Source: Paraburkholderia nodosa DSM 21604 (GTDB taxonomy: Bacteria > Pseudomonadota > Gammaproteobacteria > Burkholderiales > Burkholderiaceae). From it: a stretch of DNA of 50,704 bases. Positions 43,346 to 50,704 of the stretch are shown here, piece after piece. The stretch spans positions 1 through 50,704 of the forward strand of contig NZ_JAFA01000052.1 of assembly GCF_000519185.1 (NCBI RefSeq). Direction: 5' to 3'. The translations under genes were made by a program, and so were the position numbers. Under the pieces are notes generated by a model, which saw only the letters and a list, made by a program, of their open reading frames with translations, did not search any database and was not told the DNA's origin. Each line of letters starts with the position of its first letter. Positions within the stretch are counted from its first letter, which is position 1.

Positions 43346-44010
43346 ACCGCCTCCCGTCGCGCAGCACGCGGCAGCATGATCCATTTGCGCCAGACGAACT
43401 CGCCGGCCAGCAGCGCGCCGATGATCCCGTAGGCGAGCGCGCCGTTGTAGAGCGACCAGGCGCGAGCGGACCAGGCGAGTGCCGTCCAGGCGGAAAACAG
43501 GCTGTTCAAAGCGAAAAAGCCACACCAGAGCTGCGTGACGCGGCGCGTATAGCGCACGATGTGCGCGGGCGGATCGGCATAGGTCAGACGCGCGAATTTT
43601 TCGACCATCGACGGACCCTTCACGAGGGTCGCGCCGAATGCGACGAGCAGCCCGAGATTCACGAGCGAAGGATACAGGCGCATGAGCCGTTCGCTATTGG
43701 TGATCACGATGGCCACCGAGGCAACATTGAGCGTGACGGCCACGGCCCAGTCCACCGGCGTGAGCTTGCGCAGCGTTGCGGCGAGCGCGCCCGTGCCGGC
43801 CACGCGCTGCATCCAGAGCAGCACGAGCAGCAACAAGCCCACGAAGCGCGGCGAATCCCAGCGCCACGCGCACAGGATCACGACCGGGTAAGCGAGACCG
43901 GCTAGCAGCTTCCACTTGCTGCGCGCCCGGCTGCCTGCCACGTTGCTTTCACCTGCAGCGGCGGGCTCAGCCGAGCCGTGCCTGCGAAGAACCGTCACGA
44001 ATGGCCTCAA
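43342..44010 (-). CDS. Polytopic membrane protein of the aryl polyene cluster (ApeG-like, COG4648)
   Basis: The 222-residue product has a basic, soluble N-terminus of about 30 residues and then several hydrophobic helices (LLAGLAYPVVILCAW, FVGLLLLVLLWMQ, WAVAVTLNVASVAIVIT, LVNLGLLVAFGATLV and more). It contains the KGPSMVEKFARLTY and YTRRVTQLWCGFFALNS segments typical of COG4648 proteins of aryl polyene clusters. Its role is unknown, perhaps in anchoring the biosynthetic machinery. It overlaps the ACP gene (ATGA) and the adenylation gene (GTGA). Confidence 0.82.
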   Translation of the reverse strand: MRPFVTVLRRHGSAEPAAAGESNVAGSRARSKWKLLAGLAYPVVILCAWRWDSPRFVGLLLLVLLWMQRVAGTGALAATLRKLTPVDWAVAVTLNVASVAIVITNSERLMRLYPSLVNLGLLVAFGATLVKGPSMVEKFARLTYADPPAHIVRYTRRVTQLWCGFFALNSLFSAWTALAWSARAWSLYNGALAYGIIGALLAGEFVWRKWIMLPRAARREAV

Positions 44011-44258
44011 GCCTGGGTCACGAGCAGCGACTCGACCGCGGCGATCACGTCGCCCACCGTGCGCACCTGCTTGAACTCTTCCGGCTTGATGCGGCGGCCC
44101 GTCATTTCCTGGAGCTTGATGGCCAGATCGACGGCGTCGATGCTGTCCAGATCCAGTTCCTCGAACAGGTGCGCCTCCGGCGTGACGCGTGCCGGATCGA
44201 TATCGAAGTTCTCGTGAAAGATCTCGCGGATACGGTCGAGAATTTCAGCTTCGTTCAT
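44007..44258 (-). CDS. apeF: Acyl carrier protein, second of the pair
   Basis: The 83-residue acidic protein has the phosphopantetheine site Ser in LDLDSIDAVDLAIKL and a normal ACP length. It follows a first ACP after 3 bp and overlaps the membrane-protein gene by ATGA. In reference clusters two ACPs (ApeE, ApeF) occur in this position; one carries the growing polyene. Which does what here is not readable from sequence. Confidence 0.9.
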   Translation of the reverse strand: MNEAEILDRIREIFHENFDIDPARVTPEAHLFEELDLDSIDAVDLAIKLQEMTGRRIKPEEFKQVRTVGDVIAAVESLLVTQA

Positions 44259-44261
44259 GAT

Positions 44262-44561
44262 TCAATCCCCTTTCCCTGCAGTGGCTTCCAGCGCCGCGTT
44301 TTCGTTTGCGTGGCCCGCGACGAGCGCCGCGAGCGTGTTGATCGACCGGAAGTAGCCGCGCACGTTTTCGTCGTCGGCGTTGATGGTCAGTTGATACTGC
44401 TGGCGCAGCACGATGCCGATCTCCAGCGCGTCGATCGAGTCGAGCCCCACGCCGTCGGTGTCGAACAGCGGCGCATCGTCGTCGATATCGGCGGGCGTGA
44501 GATGCTCGAGATCGAGTGCCTCGATCAGGAGCCGCTTAATTTCCAGTTTTAAAGTATCCAT
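44262..44561 (-). CDS. apeE: Acyl carrier protein, first of the pair
   Basis: The 99-residue acidic protein has the attachment-site Ser in GVGLDSIDALEIG and a longer C-terminal tail than the second ACP (NENAALEATAGKGD). A TTG two codons upstream would also keep the frame, but the ATG at 44561 is the natural choice. It lies 26 bp inside the upstream acyltransferase gene and 3 bp from the next ACP. Confidence 0.9.
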   Translation of the reverse strand: MDTLKLEIKRLLIEALDLEHLTPADIDDDAPLFDTDGVGLDSIDALEIGIVLRQQYQLTINADDENVRGYFRSINTLAALVAGHANENAALEATAGKGD

Positions 44562-45330
44562 AGTCAAACAGGTGCTGTGTGATTTGCGCTTCGATGGTGC
44601 GCGTGACGTTGCGCGCGGCGAGTGCGGAAGGCATATCGCGCGGCGCGAGCGGCTGGACGCCGATGGGCGCCAGCACGTTCACGGTCATGCGGAAGGGTCG
44701 CTGCGGAACGTGATACCAGCGCATTTGCTTGGTGAAGGCGGGCGGATCGCAGTGCATGAGCACAGGCAGAACCGGCGCGCCGGCCTCGAGCGCCGTATGC
44801 GCGAAGCCGCGCGAGAACGCGTGCAGGCGATTCGGCGCGGGGCTGCGCGAGCCTTCGGGAAAAATGATCATGCTGTAGCCGTTCGCCAGCTGGCGCGCGC
44901 AGTCCTGCACGAAGCCTGCGGGATCGGCATTGCTCACGTACTCGGCCGCCCGCACGATGCCCCAGAAGCACGGGTTGCGCCAGTGCGCGTTCTTCACGAC
45001 GCAACAGGCGGAAGGCGTGAGCGCGAGCAGCACGACCACGTCGAGGTAGGTGGGATGGTTCGCGACAACGATGGCAGGGGCGCCCGAGCGCAGCGCCTTC
45101 GCGCCGGCCACGTCGAGCTTCATGACGCCCGCGCGCTGCAAGGCGGCCACGAGCGAGCGGAAAAACCAGTGAATGACGGTGGTGACCGCGCGTTGCCGCG
45201 AAGCACGATGCGGCCAGACCGACGCGAGCGGAAACACGATCACCGAGAACAGCAGCCCGCATGCGCTGAACAACGCGAAGCCGAGGCCGGTGGCGAAGAG
45301 CCGCCAGCCGTAATCAAGCCGAGCCGACAT
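44536..45330 (-). CDS. 1-acyl-glycerol-3-phosphate acyltransferase-like protein (LPLAT) of the aryl polyene cluster
   Basis: The 264-residue product has an N-terminal membrane helix (LGFALFSACGLLFSVIVFPL, about 16-35), the catalytic HxxxxD motif NHPTYLD and the FPEGSRS motif of PlsC-type acyltransferases. A likely job is transfer of the aryl-polyenoyl or fatty chain from an ACP to a lipid acceptor at the inner membrane. It overlaps the chain-length-factor gene by 17 bp and the first ACP by 26 bp. This position corresponds to ApeD in my reading of reference clusters, which is tentative. Confidence 0.85.
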   Translation of the reverse strand: MSARLDYGWRLFATGLGFALFSACGLLFSVIVFPLASVWPHRASRQRAVTTVIHWFFRSLVAALQRAGVMKLDVAGAKALRSGAPAIVVANHPTYLDVVVLLALTPSACCVVKNAHWRNPCFWGIVRAAEYVSNADPAGFVQDCARQLANGYSMIIFPEGSRSPAPNRLHAFSRGFAHTALEAGAPVLPVLMHCDPPAFTKQMRWYHVPQRPFRMTVNVLAPIGVQPLAPRDMPSALAARNVTRTIEAQITQHLFDYGYFKTGN

Positions 45331-46015
45331 GCCAGCTCCATTGCCATGTGCCGCCGCTGCCCTGCCACGCGGCGCTTGCGCCGCCGCTCAGGCAGTGATG
45401 CAGCGCTTCGCTTTGCGTAGCGAATGCGCGTGCTGGCGCGGCCGAGGCCTGCTTGTCTTCCGTGATGGAGCACGCGAGCCGGCCTTGCGCAGCCTCGCTC
45501 GCATCGAGCAGCAGCGCGAACGCGCCGCGCTGCACTTCCTGCTCGACCGCGCCGTAGCGCGCGTCAGCAGGTTCGTCGGCGTAGACGACCAATACCGGGC
45601 TGCAGGGGTCTTCGGCATGCAGCGCATGGCCTTCGAGCAGCGCGTAGCCCAGCGTTTGCGCGCCTGCCGAGAGGGCCGTAGCCGGCGAACGGTCGCTCCG
45701 CACGATGCCGAATAGCCCCGTCATCGCATTGAGCACGGAAAGGCTGAACGCGTTCGGCGAAACAGGTTTGTGTGCCTCGATGTCGCGCAGAATGTCCGTC
45801 GTGCGGCGCAACTCGCCGTGCCGCGATGCGAAAACCACGCGTGTCCGGGTTTGCGCATCGACGCAGTCGCCCGCCACCTTCAGCGCCATCCGCGAAAGCG
45901 CGCTCAGGCGGCGGCGCATCATCGGATCGACGAACGCAACCTCAGGCAGACTTTCCGACGCGGAAGACCAGAAGGACCAACGTGCCACGGGCATGGTCCA
46001 CGACAAATCAGGCAT
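45314..46015 (-). CDS. apeC: Short beta-ketoacyl-synthase-like chain-length factor (ApeC-type)
   Basis: The 233-residue product looks like the N-terminal half of a ketosynthase (ketoacyl-synt_2 type): VVFASRHGELRRTTDILRDI and SPNAFSLSVLNAMTGLFGI match the family, but the position of the active-site Cys is not Cys (GAQTLGYALLEG). Proteins of this family are the chain-length factor ApeC that pairs with ApeO. The ATG at 46015 is chosen by similarity of length; no strong ribosome-binding site is visible. It is the first gene of the long polyene operon, downstream of the AT-rich control region. Confidence 0.83.
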   Translation of the reverse strand: MPDLSWTMPVARWSFWSSASESLPEVAFVDPMMRRRLSALSRMALKVAGDCVDAQTRTRVVFASRHGELRRTTDILRDIEAHKPVSPNAFSLSVLNAMTGLFGIVRSDRSPATALSAGAQTLGYALLEGHALHAEDPCSPVLVVYADEPADARYGAVEQEVQRGAFALLLDASEAAQGRLACSITEDKQASAAPARAFATQSEALHHCLSGGASAAWQGSGGTWQWSWHVGSA

Positions 46016-46435
46016 AGGGGTTGACGATAACGGCGGCCGCAGCGTGCGGGCTCTCGACCCCGAACGGCGTATGTTTATTCTTCCTCGGCCCGCAAATTCT
46101 CTGGGCAAAGTTCTCGTGCGTACTTTAACGGCGTGAATCGCGAATTATTTAGGGCGAACCATGAAATATTTCGAAATGATTTGTTACGCATCAGTAGATG
46201 CATTGAAATCAATAATTTAAGCCCGTGGCGTAAGCGCGCATCTACCAAAGCCAATGCCGCTCTCAGCATGACGAATATGGGCCGATGGTTTAGCGCTCCG
46301 GACCCGGCTGAAATAGGCATATACCGGCGTAAGCCGTAGAATGCGGGCGCCGCGGGGCAGTTCTAGTCACTGGCTGACATAACGCCCTACAGTCGGCTTT
46401 CAATAATCCGAACACCCTATCCCCCAGTCGCTCCC
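46016..46435. promoter_or_regulatory. AT-rich control region between the aryl polyene operon and the LysE gene
   Basis: This 420-bp gap is AT-rich at about 46130-46260 in an otherwise GC-rich window. It contains a cluster of palindromes: GAAATATTTC (46163-46172) overlapping ATTTCGAAAT (46168-46177), then GCATC-AGTA-GATGC (46188-46201). These could be operator sites for the divergent operon starting at 46015 and the exporter starting at 46436. No strong sigma-70 match was found by eye, so the promoters are not placed. No gene is seen. Confidence 0.55.
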
Positions 46436-47035
46436 ATGCTTTCCATTTCCACCATCGGGCTGATGGTCTCGGGCTGTGCGATCGTGCTGCTCATGCCGGG
46501 GCCGACCAACACGCTGCTCGCCGCCGCCGGTTTGCGGCAGGGTCTGCGGCGCTCCGCGCATCTGACCGTCGCCGAACTGGCCGGCTACCTGGTGTCGATT
46601 ACCGTCTGGGGGCTGTGCTTCACTCATGCGTCGAATTCGCTGAGCTGGCTGCCGAAGGTGCTGCGTGTGGCCAGCAGCCTCTATCTGGCGTGGCTCGCCT
46701 TGCGCCTTTGGCTCACGGCAGATTCGATCGAAACCTCGGCCAGGGGCGTGGTCAGCACGCGCACGCTGTTCAGCGCCACGGTGCTCAATCCCAAGGCCAT
46801 TTTGTTCGCCGGCTCGATTTTTCCGCCCGCGGCGTTCGCGAGCGTCATCACGTGGCTCCAGGCCATGGCGATCTTCGCGGTCTTGCTGATTCCCATTGGC
46901 CTCACATGGATCGCCATTGGCGCCGCGCCGCGCAACGGCCGGGCGCCGTTCATTCGTCCCGCGTTCTTCCAGCGCTGCGCGTCCGTCGTGGTGGGCGCCT
47001 TCTCCGTGTCGCTCATGTGGGCGCTCGCGCACTGA
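46436..47035 (+). CDS. LysE/RhtB-family amino acid exporter
   Basis: The 199-residue inner-membrane protein has the LysE opening (STIGLMVSGCAIVLLMPGPTN), followed by LRQGLRRSAHLTVAELAGYL, and about six hydrophobic helices in all. It has the conserved NPKAILFAGSIFPP segment. The family exports amino acids or related metabolites by proton exchange; the substrate cannot be inferred. It is divergent from the aryl polyene operon and convergent with the next gene. Confidence 0.9.
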   Translation: MLSISTIGLMVSGCAIVLLMPGPTNTLLAAAGLRQGLRRSAHLTVAELAGYLVSITVWGLCFTHASNSLSWLPKVLRVASSLYLAWLALRLWLTADSIETSARGVVSTRTLFSATVLNPKAILFAGSIFPPAAFASVITWLQAMAIFAVLLIPIGLTWIAIGAAPRNGRAPFIRPAFFQRCASVVVGAFSVSLMWALAH

Positions 47036-47045
47036 CGCTATCGCG

Positions 47046-47564
47046 TCATTCCCGGGCTCGAGCGACTAGCGGCGGAACGAGTTCGGCAACGCTGAACCAG
47101 AGGCTGCCAGCCGCTCCGGCCAGGCGCTGCAGCGCCTCGGCGTCGTTCACGCCGCATTCCACCGGAAAGGACTTCGCTGCATAGGCGGCTAGCCAGAGGG
47201 TCCGCATCACGCCATCCGTGAATGCAACGTGCGGCACAGCGGCGCTCGCCGGGCAACTGACTTCGGCAAGCGGCACGGGGTCTTCTTCGCCGAAACTGAA
47301 ACCCTCGGCCGCCAGTTCGAAGCGCGGGTCGGCACGCCACGTCTGCGGATTGCCGTTTGCGAGCCCGGCGTGCTCGCCGCACGGATCGTCCCGCCAGAGC
47401 CTCAAGAAGCGCGCGCAGTCCACTTCGACCACGGCCCGTTCCTCGTTGCCGTAATTCGAGCGGCTCACCGACAGATACACGTCGGCGACCGATGTACGCA
47501 CGCGAAAAAGTACAGCACGCTGCCCGTTCAACGCCCTCGCCTGCAGACCCAGATAACTCTCCAT
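47046..47564 (-). CDS. Hypothetical protein, possibly of the plasmid fertility-inhibition (Osa/FiwA-like) family
   Basis: The 172-residue product has no signal peptide from the chosen ATG at 47564 (GGGAG is six bases upstream; the open frame extends further to 47645). It includes FLRLWRDDPCGEHAGLANGNPQTWRADPRFELAAEGFSF split over several strands, and the segment NPVPLAEV-like (DPVPLAEVSCP). The pattern reminds me of proteins labelled plasmid fertility inhibition factor in Burkholderia genomes, but I cannot confirm this. Neighbours give no clue. Treat the family as a guess and the coding status as likely. Confidence 0.6.
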   Translation of the reverse strand: MESYLGLQARALNGQRAVLFRVRTSVADVYLSVSRSNYGNEERAVVEVDCARFLRLWRDDPCGEHAGLANGNPQTWRADPRFELAAEGFSFGEEDPVPLAEVSCPASAAVPHVAFTDGVMRTLWLAAYAAKSFPVECGVNDAEALQRLAGAAGSLWFSVAELVPPLVARARE

Positions 47565-47835
47565 CTCCGCTCCCGTTTCGCCGCAGCCCATGCTTGCCGG
47601 AGAAAAAAGCGCGGGATAGCAGGAATGCGACAGCCATAGGGGCAAAAAAGACCTTCTTCATGTTGGCGACGGGTAAGTGCGGATTAGGCGCCGGGTTGGC
47701 GTATTCATTCTCGCGATACAGCGCGTGGGTTCTATGTGCCGCACGCCGATTGGTGGCTTACTTGCGCCATCAAGCCAGCGCCCCGGCACGAACCGCAAGC
47801 TGCAGCGGGCGCATCACGACACGAGGAGAACGCGC
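47565..47835. promoter_or_regulatory. Divergent gap upstream of purU
   Basis: This 271-bp region separates the start of the minus-strand hypothetical gene from purU and probably holds promoters for both. The purU ribosome-binding site (GAGGAG, 47823-47828) is clear. I see no other repeat or RNA structure. An alternative upstream start of the hypothetical gene (47645) would occupy part of it. Confidence 0.4.
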
Positions 47836-48717
47836 ATGCCCACCGAAGACCCGCAGCACCGCTACGTGCTCACGCTGTCCTGCCCCGCCGCCGCCGGGCA
47901 GGTTGCCGCGGTCGCCGGCTTTCTCGACGCGCACCGCGGCTATATCGACGAGCTCACGGTCTTCGACGACGACATCAGCACGCGCTTCTTCCTGCGCTGC
48001 GTCTTTCACGAGGTCGTGCAGGCCGGCGCGGGCGAGCGCTTCGATCTGGCGGGTCTGCGGGACGAGTTCGCGAGCGTCGCGCGCAAGCACGAAATGACCT
48101 GGGCCATTCACGACCTGCGGGTGCGTCCCAAAGTGCTCATCATGGTGTCGAAGCTCGAGCACTGCCTTGCCGACCTGCTGTTTCGCTGGCGCATGGGCGA
48201 GCTGCAGATGGACATTGCGGGCATTGCCTCGAATCACCGCGATTTCGAACCGCTCGCCAGGCAGCACGACCTGCCGTTTCACTACCTCCCCGTCACGCCT
48301 GAAACGCGGCGTGAACAGGAAGCCGCCATCCTCGACCTGTTCGATTCGACCGGTTCGGAACTGCTGATTCTCGCGCGCTACATGCAGATTCTTTCCGACG
48401 AAACGAGCCGGAAGCTGGCCGGCCGCGCCATCAACATCCACCATTCCTTCCTGCCCGGCTTCAAGGGCGCGCGCCCCTATCATCAGGCGCACGTGCGCGG
48501 GGTCAAGCTGATCGGCGCGACGGCGCACTTCGTCACCGACGATCTCGACGAAGGCCCGATCATCGAGCAGGAAGTGCAGCGGGTCGACCACTCGCTGAAC
48601 CCCGAGCGTCTGCTGGCTGTGGGGCGCGACGTCGAATGCGTGACACTCGCGCGCGCCGTGCGGGTATTTCTCGAGCGCCGGGTCTTCATCAACGACGGCC
48701 GCACCGTCGTGCTGTGA
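47836..48717 (+). CDS. purU: Formyltetrahydrofolate deformylase PurU
   Basis: PurU hydrolyses 10-formyltetrahydrofolate to tetrahydrofolate and formate, balancing one-carbon pools in the cytoplasm. The 293-residue product has an N-terminal ACT domain (about 8-90; RYVLTLSCPAAAGQVAAV) and a formyl-transferase-type catalytic domain with the signature NIHHSFLPGFKGARPYHQA (about 205-223) and GATAHFVTDDLDEGPIIEQE, which carries the conserved Asp. Length is standard. The ATG at 47836 has GAGGAG seven bases upstream. The gene is unrelated to the clusters around it. Confidence 0.96.
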   Translation: MPTEDPQHRYVLTLSCPAAAGQVAAVAGFLDAHRGYIDELTVFDDDISTRFFLRCVFHEVVQAGAGERFDLAGLRDEFASVARKHEMTWAIHDLRVRPKVLIMVSKLEHCLADLLFRWRMGELQMDIAGIASNHRDFEPLARQHDLPFHYLPVTPETRREQEAAILDLFDSTGSELLILARYMQILSDETSRKLAGRAINIHHSFLPGFKGARPYHQAHVRGVKLIGATAHFVTDDLDEGPIIEQEVQRVDHSLNPERLLAVGRDVECVTLARAVRVFLERRVFINDGRTVVL

Positions 48718-48733
48718 GCAAGCGCCTGGGCGT

Positions 48734-48994
48734 TCACGCCGCCATGCTGTGGCGGCGCTGCGCCTGCGCCACCAGCGCCGCGAACGCGTCCTCGCTCATC
48801 CTGCTCGCCACGCGCTCTGCATAGTCGTGATGCCGACGCGCGAGCGCCGCGCCCACGCAACGCGCCTGCAGATAACGCAGCAGCCCGATACGCCCGTGGC
48901 CGCGCGCCATGCTCTGCTCCAGCAGGGCGAGCGCGGCTTCTGCGTCGCCGTGACAGGCGCGTTTGTTGAGTTCGACGGTTTCGGTGCGCGGCAT
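48734..48994 (-). CDS. Small hypothetical cytoplasmic protein
   Basis: The 86-residue product is helical and basic, starts MPRTETVELNKRACHGDAEA and contains RRHHDYAERVASRMSEDAF. No signal or membrane segment is visible and I do not recognise a domain. GAGG lies nine bases before the ATG. It converges on purU and is divergent from the GlxA-type regulator; the 236-bp gap between them (48995-49230) shows no gene and probably holds promoters. Confidence 0.6.
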   Translation of the reverse strand: MPRTETVELNKRACHGDAEAALALLEQSMARGHGRIGLLRYLQARCVGAALARRHHDYAERVASRMSEDAFAALVAQAQRRHSMAA

Positions 48995-49230
48995 GAAAAC
49001 AGGCCTCGTGGATGGGTGCGGCGTGGGCCGTGTGCCCGCTAAAGAGTTGACCAAAGCGGCGGCGGCGCCGCTAGAACGAACCCGCCAGGGCGGCGGAACC
49101 GCCCCGCCATGCGGCGTGTATTCCGTGAAATATTCGTTTTTGCGAAGATCGATGGCGGAAAACGACAAGCGTCTCGGGGCCATATCGTGGAAGCTTGGCT
49201 GAAACCACATCGCCGCTATCCTGTGCCTCC

Positions 49231-50340
49231 ATGTCCGACACACTCGCCACCGCCGTTTCCTTCGACGCCGCTCCCAAGGAGCGCATCCGTTTCGGCATCG
49301 TGCTGCTGCCGAACTTCACGCTGACCGCGTTCTCGGGTTTTGTCGACATGCTGCGTCTGTCCGCCGACGAAGGCGACTACAGCAAGCCCGTGCGCTGCTC
49401 GTGGCGCGTGATCGGCGAAACGCTTGCGCCCGTGCGTGCGAGTTGCGGCATTCAGATCGCGCCTTGGGAGACCTTTGCCGACGCCGAACCGGTCGACTAT
49501 CTCGTGGTCGTGGGCGGACTGCTGCACTCCGGCCCGCACGCAAGCGAAGCCACGCTGCGCTACATCCGCCGCGCGGCCAGCGGCGAGACGACGGTCGTCG
49601 GCATCTGCACGGGCGTTTTCGCGCTCATGCGCGCCGGCGTGCTCGACGGACATCGCATTTGTGTGAGCTGGTTCCACTATTGGGACTTCATCGAGCGCTT
49701 CCCCAATGTCAATGCCGACGCCATCGTCGCCGACCGCCTGTTCGCGATCGACCGTCGCCGCATTACCTGCTCGGGCGGCCGCGCGTCGATCGACGTCGCC
49801 GCCGCCATCTTGCTGCGCCATTTCGATCACGCGACCGTGCAGAAGGCGCTGCGCATTTTGCTGGTCGGCGAAATGCAAAAGGGCAATGCGCCCCAGCCTC
49901 ACCCGCCCGGCCTCGAGCCCGCCACGCACCCGAAGGTCAAGCGTGCCGTACTGTTGATGGAGCAGCAGGTTGGCCGCAACGTGCCGCTGGAAGAACTGGC
50001 CTGCAAGCTGAACCTCTCGCCACGGCAGCTCGAACGCCTCTTCAAGGCGGAAACGGGCAAGAGTCCGCGGGCATTTGCCAATGCGTTGCGTCTGCGGACA
50101 GCCGCCTGGCTACTCACGAGTTCGGATCGCACCGTTGCCGATATTGCTTCGAGCTGTGGGTTTTCGGATGCTTCGCATCTGGGGCGTGAGTTTCGTAAGC
50201 AGTTCGGGGTGCCGCCTGTTATGTTTCGTGCGCAACGCAGTGGGCAGGATGCGGTGCAGTTGGCGGATCTCGATGCGCTATTGCGGAGTGGTGCTGCGCT
50301 TGCTGAGGGGGAGGTTGCTGTTGGCGGTTCGTTGCATTGA
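49231..50340 (+). CDS. GlxA-type transcriptional regulator (DJ-1/PfpI domain plus AraC helix-turn-helix)
   Basis: The 369-residue product has an N-terminal DJ-1/PfpI-like domain (about 18-190, with VDYLVVVGGLL and the nucleophile-elbow-like VVGICTGVFAL), then a C-terminal AraC/XylS DNA-binding domain (about 245-340, with LSPRQLERLFKAETGKSPRAFA and DIASSCGFSDASHLGREFRKQFG). Members often control amine, carnitine or glycine-betaine catabolism genes; the target is not evident here. The ATG at 49231 is taken because the upstream frame has no ribosome-binding site. It is the last chromosomal gene before the repeat and insertion sequence. Confidence 0.92.
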   Translation: MSDTLATAVSFDAAPKERIRFGIVLLPNFTLTAFSGFVDMLRLSADEGDYSKPVRCSWRVIGETLAPVRASCGIQIAPWETFADAEPVDYLVVVGGLLHSGPHASEATLRYIRRAASGETTVVGICTGVFALMRAGVLDGHRICVSWFHYWDFIERFPNVNADAIVADRLFAIDRRRITCSGGRASIDVAAAILLRHFDHATVQKALRILLVGEMQKGNAPQPHPPGLEPATHPKVKRAVLLMEQQVGRNVPLEELACKLNLSPRQLERLFKAETGKSPRAFANALRLRTAAWLLTSSDRTVADIASSCGFSDASHLGREFRKQFGVPPVMFRAQRSGQDAVQLADLDALLRSGAALAEGEVAVGGSLH

Positions 50341-50373
50341 TGTTTGGTGGCCGGTTGGCTGGTTTGGCCTTTC

Positions 50374-50423
50374 CTTGTTTTCGCGTCGGTACGCGAGCGT
50401 TGCCCCTGTGCGGGGCGGCACCT
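50374..50423 (-). repeat. Intergenic repeat, right copy (inverted relative to the left copy)
   Basis: The reverse complement of this 50-bp stretch matches 61-110 at 47 of 50 positions. It is cut directly after GGCGGCACCT by the start of the insertion sequence, at the same point where the left copy continues outward into AAAGAAAGG. The two copies bracket nearly the entire window. Confidence 0.7.
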
Positions 50424-50704
50424 GTAGTGGTCCAATAGTCGTGGACACCTCTAAAGGGGATAATTGCCCCAACTGAGGTGAGAGATGAGCAGACGGAACC
50501 TGACTGACGAATTCAAGGCTGAGGCGGTACAACTGGTGGTTGCGCAGGGCTATTCATTTGCCAAGGCCTGCGAGGCACTAGGCGTTGGCGATACCGCGCT
50601 GCGACGCTGGGTGGCGCAATGGCGCGCCCAGCAGGTTGAACCGCCCCGCAGCGAGGCGCAAATCCAGAGCGACCAGCGGCGCATCCGTGAGCTGGAGGCC
50701 CGTG
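50424..50704 (+). mobile_element. Left end of an IS3-family-type insertion sequence
   Basis: A terminal-looking segment (GTAGTGGTCCAATAGTCGTG, from 50424) interrupts the intergenic repeat and leads into a transposase orfA. The exact first base (50423 or 50424) is uncertain. The right end lies outside the window, so target duplication cannot be checked. Confidence 0.75.
50485..50704 (+). CDS. IS3-family transposase OrfA, truncated by the window edge
   Basis: The frame starts MSRRNLTDEFKAEAVQLVV and continues with a helix-turn-helix (YSFAKACEALGVGDTALRRW) and the start of a leucine-zipper-like coiled coil (IQSDQRRIRELEAR). This is the standard OrfA of IS3-type elements, which binds the element ends and is fused to OrfB by frameshifting. 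GAGGTGAG precedes the ATG. Only 73 codons are visible. Confidence 0.88.
   Translation, partial: MSRRNLTDEFKAEAVQLVVAQGYSFAKACEALGVGDTALRRWVAQWRAQQVEPPRSEAQIQSDQRRIRELEAR

Noticed and set aside
44561..44567. A TTG start two codons upstream of the first ACP
   Set aside because: The ATG at 44561 gives the usual ACP N-terminus and no ribosome-binding site favours the TTG.

Overview
The window is GC-rich DNA (locally AT-rich in a few control regions). Its gene content fits a Burkholderia-group betaproteobacterium, most likely Paraburkholderia, Burkholderia or Caballeronia. The pointers are a T6SS in the tssJKLMA / tssBC-hcp-EFGH-vgrG arrangement, an aryl polyene (APE) type II polyketide cluster, purU, a GlxA-type regulator, and a repeat that I recall as common between genes in this group. 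The genus is inferred; no rRNA or marker gene is present.

Layout. (1) 1-141: a probable insertion-sequence end followed by a copy of the intergenic repeat. (2) 142-19530: a type VI secretion system with all 13 core genes. A minus-strand operon (tssJ, K, L, M, A) and a plus-strand operon (tssB, C, hcp, E, F, G, H, vgrG) diverge from an AT-rich control region at 8197-8744. (3) 19538-25096: a vgrG-linked accessory cassette. It holds a MORN-repeat protein, a DUF4280 PAAR-like tip protein, an unrecognised zinc-ribbon protein with a Pro/Tyr-rich linker, an exported lipase-like hydrolase, and a complete protein-kinase fold with a zinc ribbon after the kinase core. This is the least ordinary part of the window and the best candidate for an undescribed system. 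(4) 25179-26721: a hypothetical protein, a MerR regulator and a SnoaL-like ester cyclase. (5) 26792-46015: the APE cluster. Eighteen minus-strand genes run from 46015 down to 29025 with overlaps or very short gaps. A methyltransferase and a halogenase-like flavoprotein lie beyond them and diverge from a promoter with 10-bp tandem repeats. (6) 46436-50340: LysE exporter, hypothetical, purU, small hypothetical, GlxA/AraC regulator. (7) 50374-50704: an inverted copy of the left-edge repeat, cut by an IS3-type element that runs off the window.

How the genes work together. TssJ, L and M form the membrane complex. TssA, E, F, G and K with VgrG form the baseplate, TssB and C the contractile sheath, Hcp the tube, and TssH (ClpV) disassembles the sheath. 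The DUF4280 protein is the only spike-tip candidate, so genes after it are positional candidates for cargo, cognate immunity or control. In the APE cluster an aromatic acid starter (ammonia lyase, adenylation domain) is loaded on an ACP, then extended and processed by ketosynthases with a chain-length factor, a ketoreductase and two dehydratases. The product is probably attached to a lipid by acyltransferases and a glycosyltransferase, and moved to the outer membrane by the MMPL exporter and the LolA-like protein. Mobile elements inside two inverted copies of one repeat bracket the whole segment.
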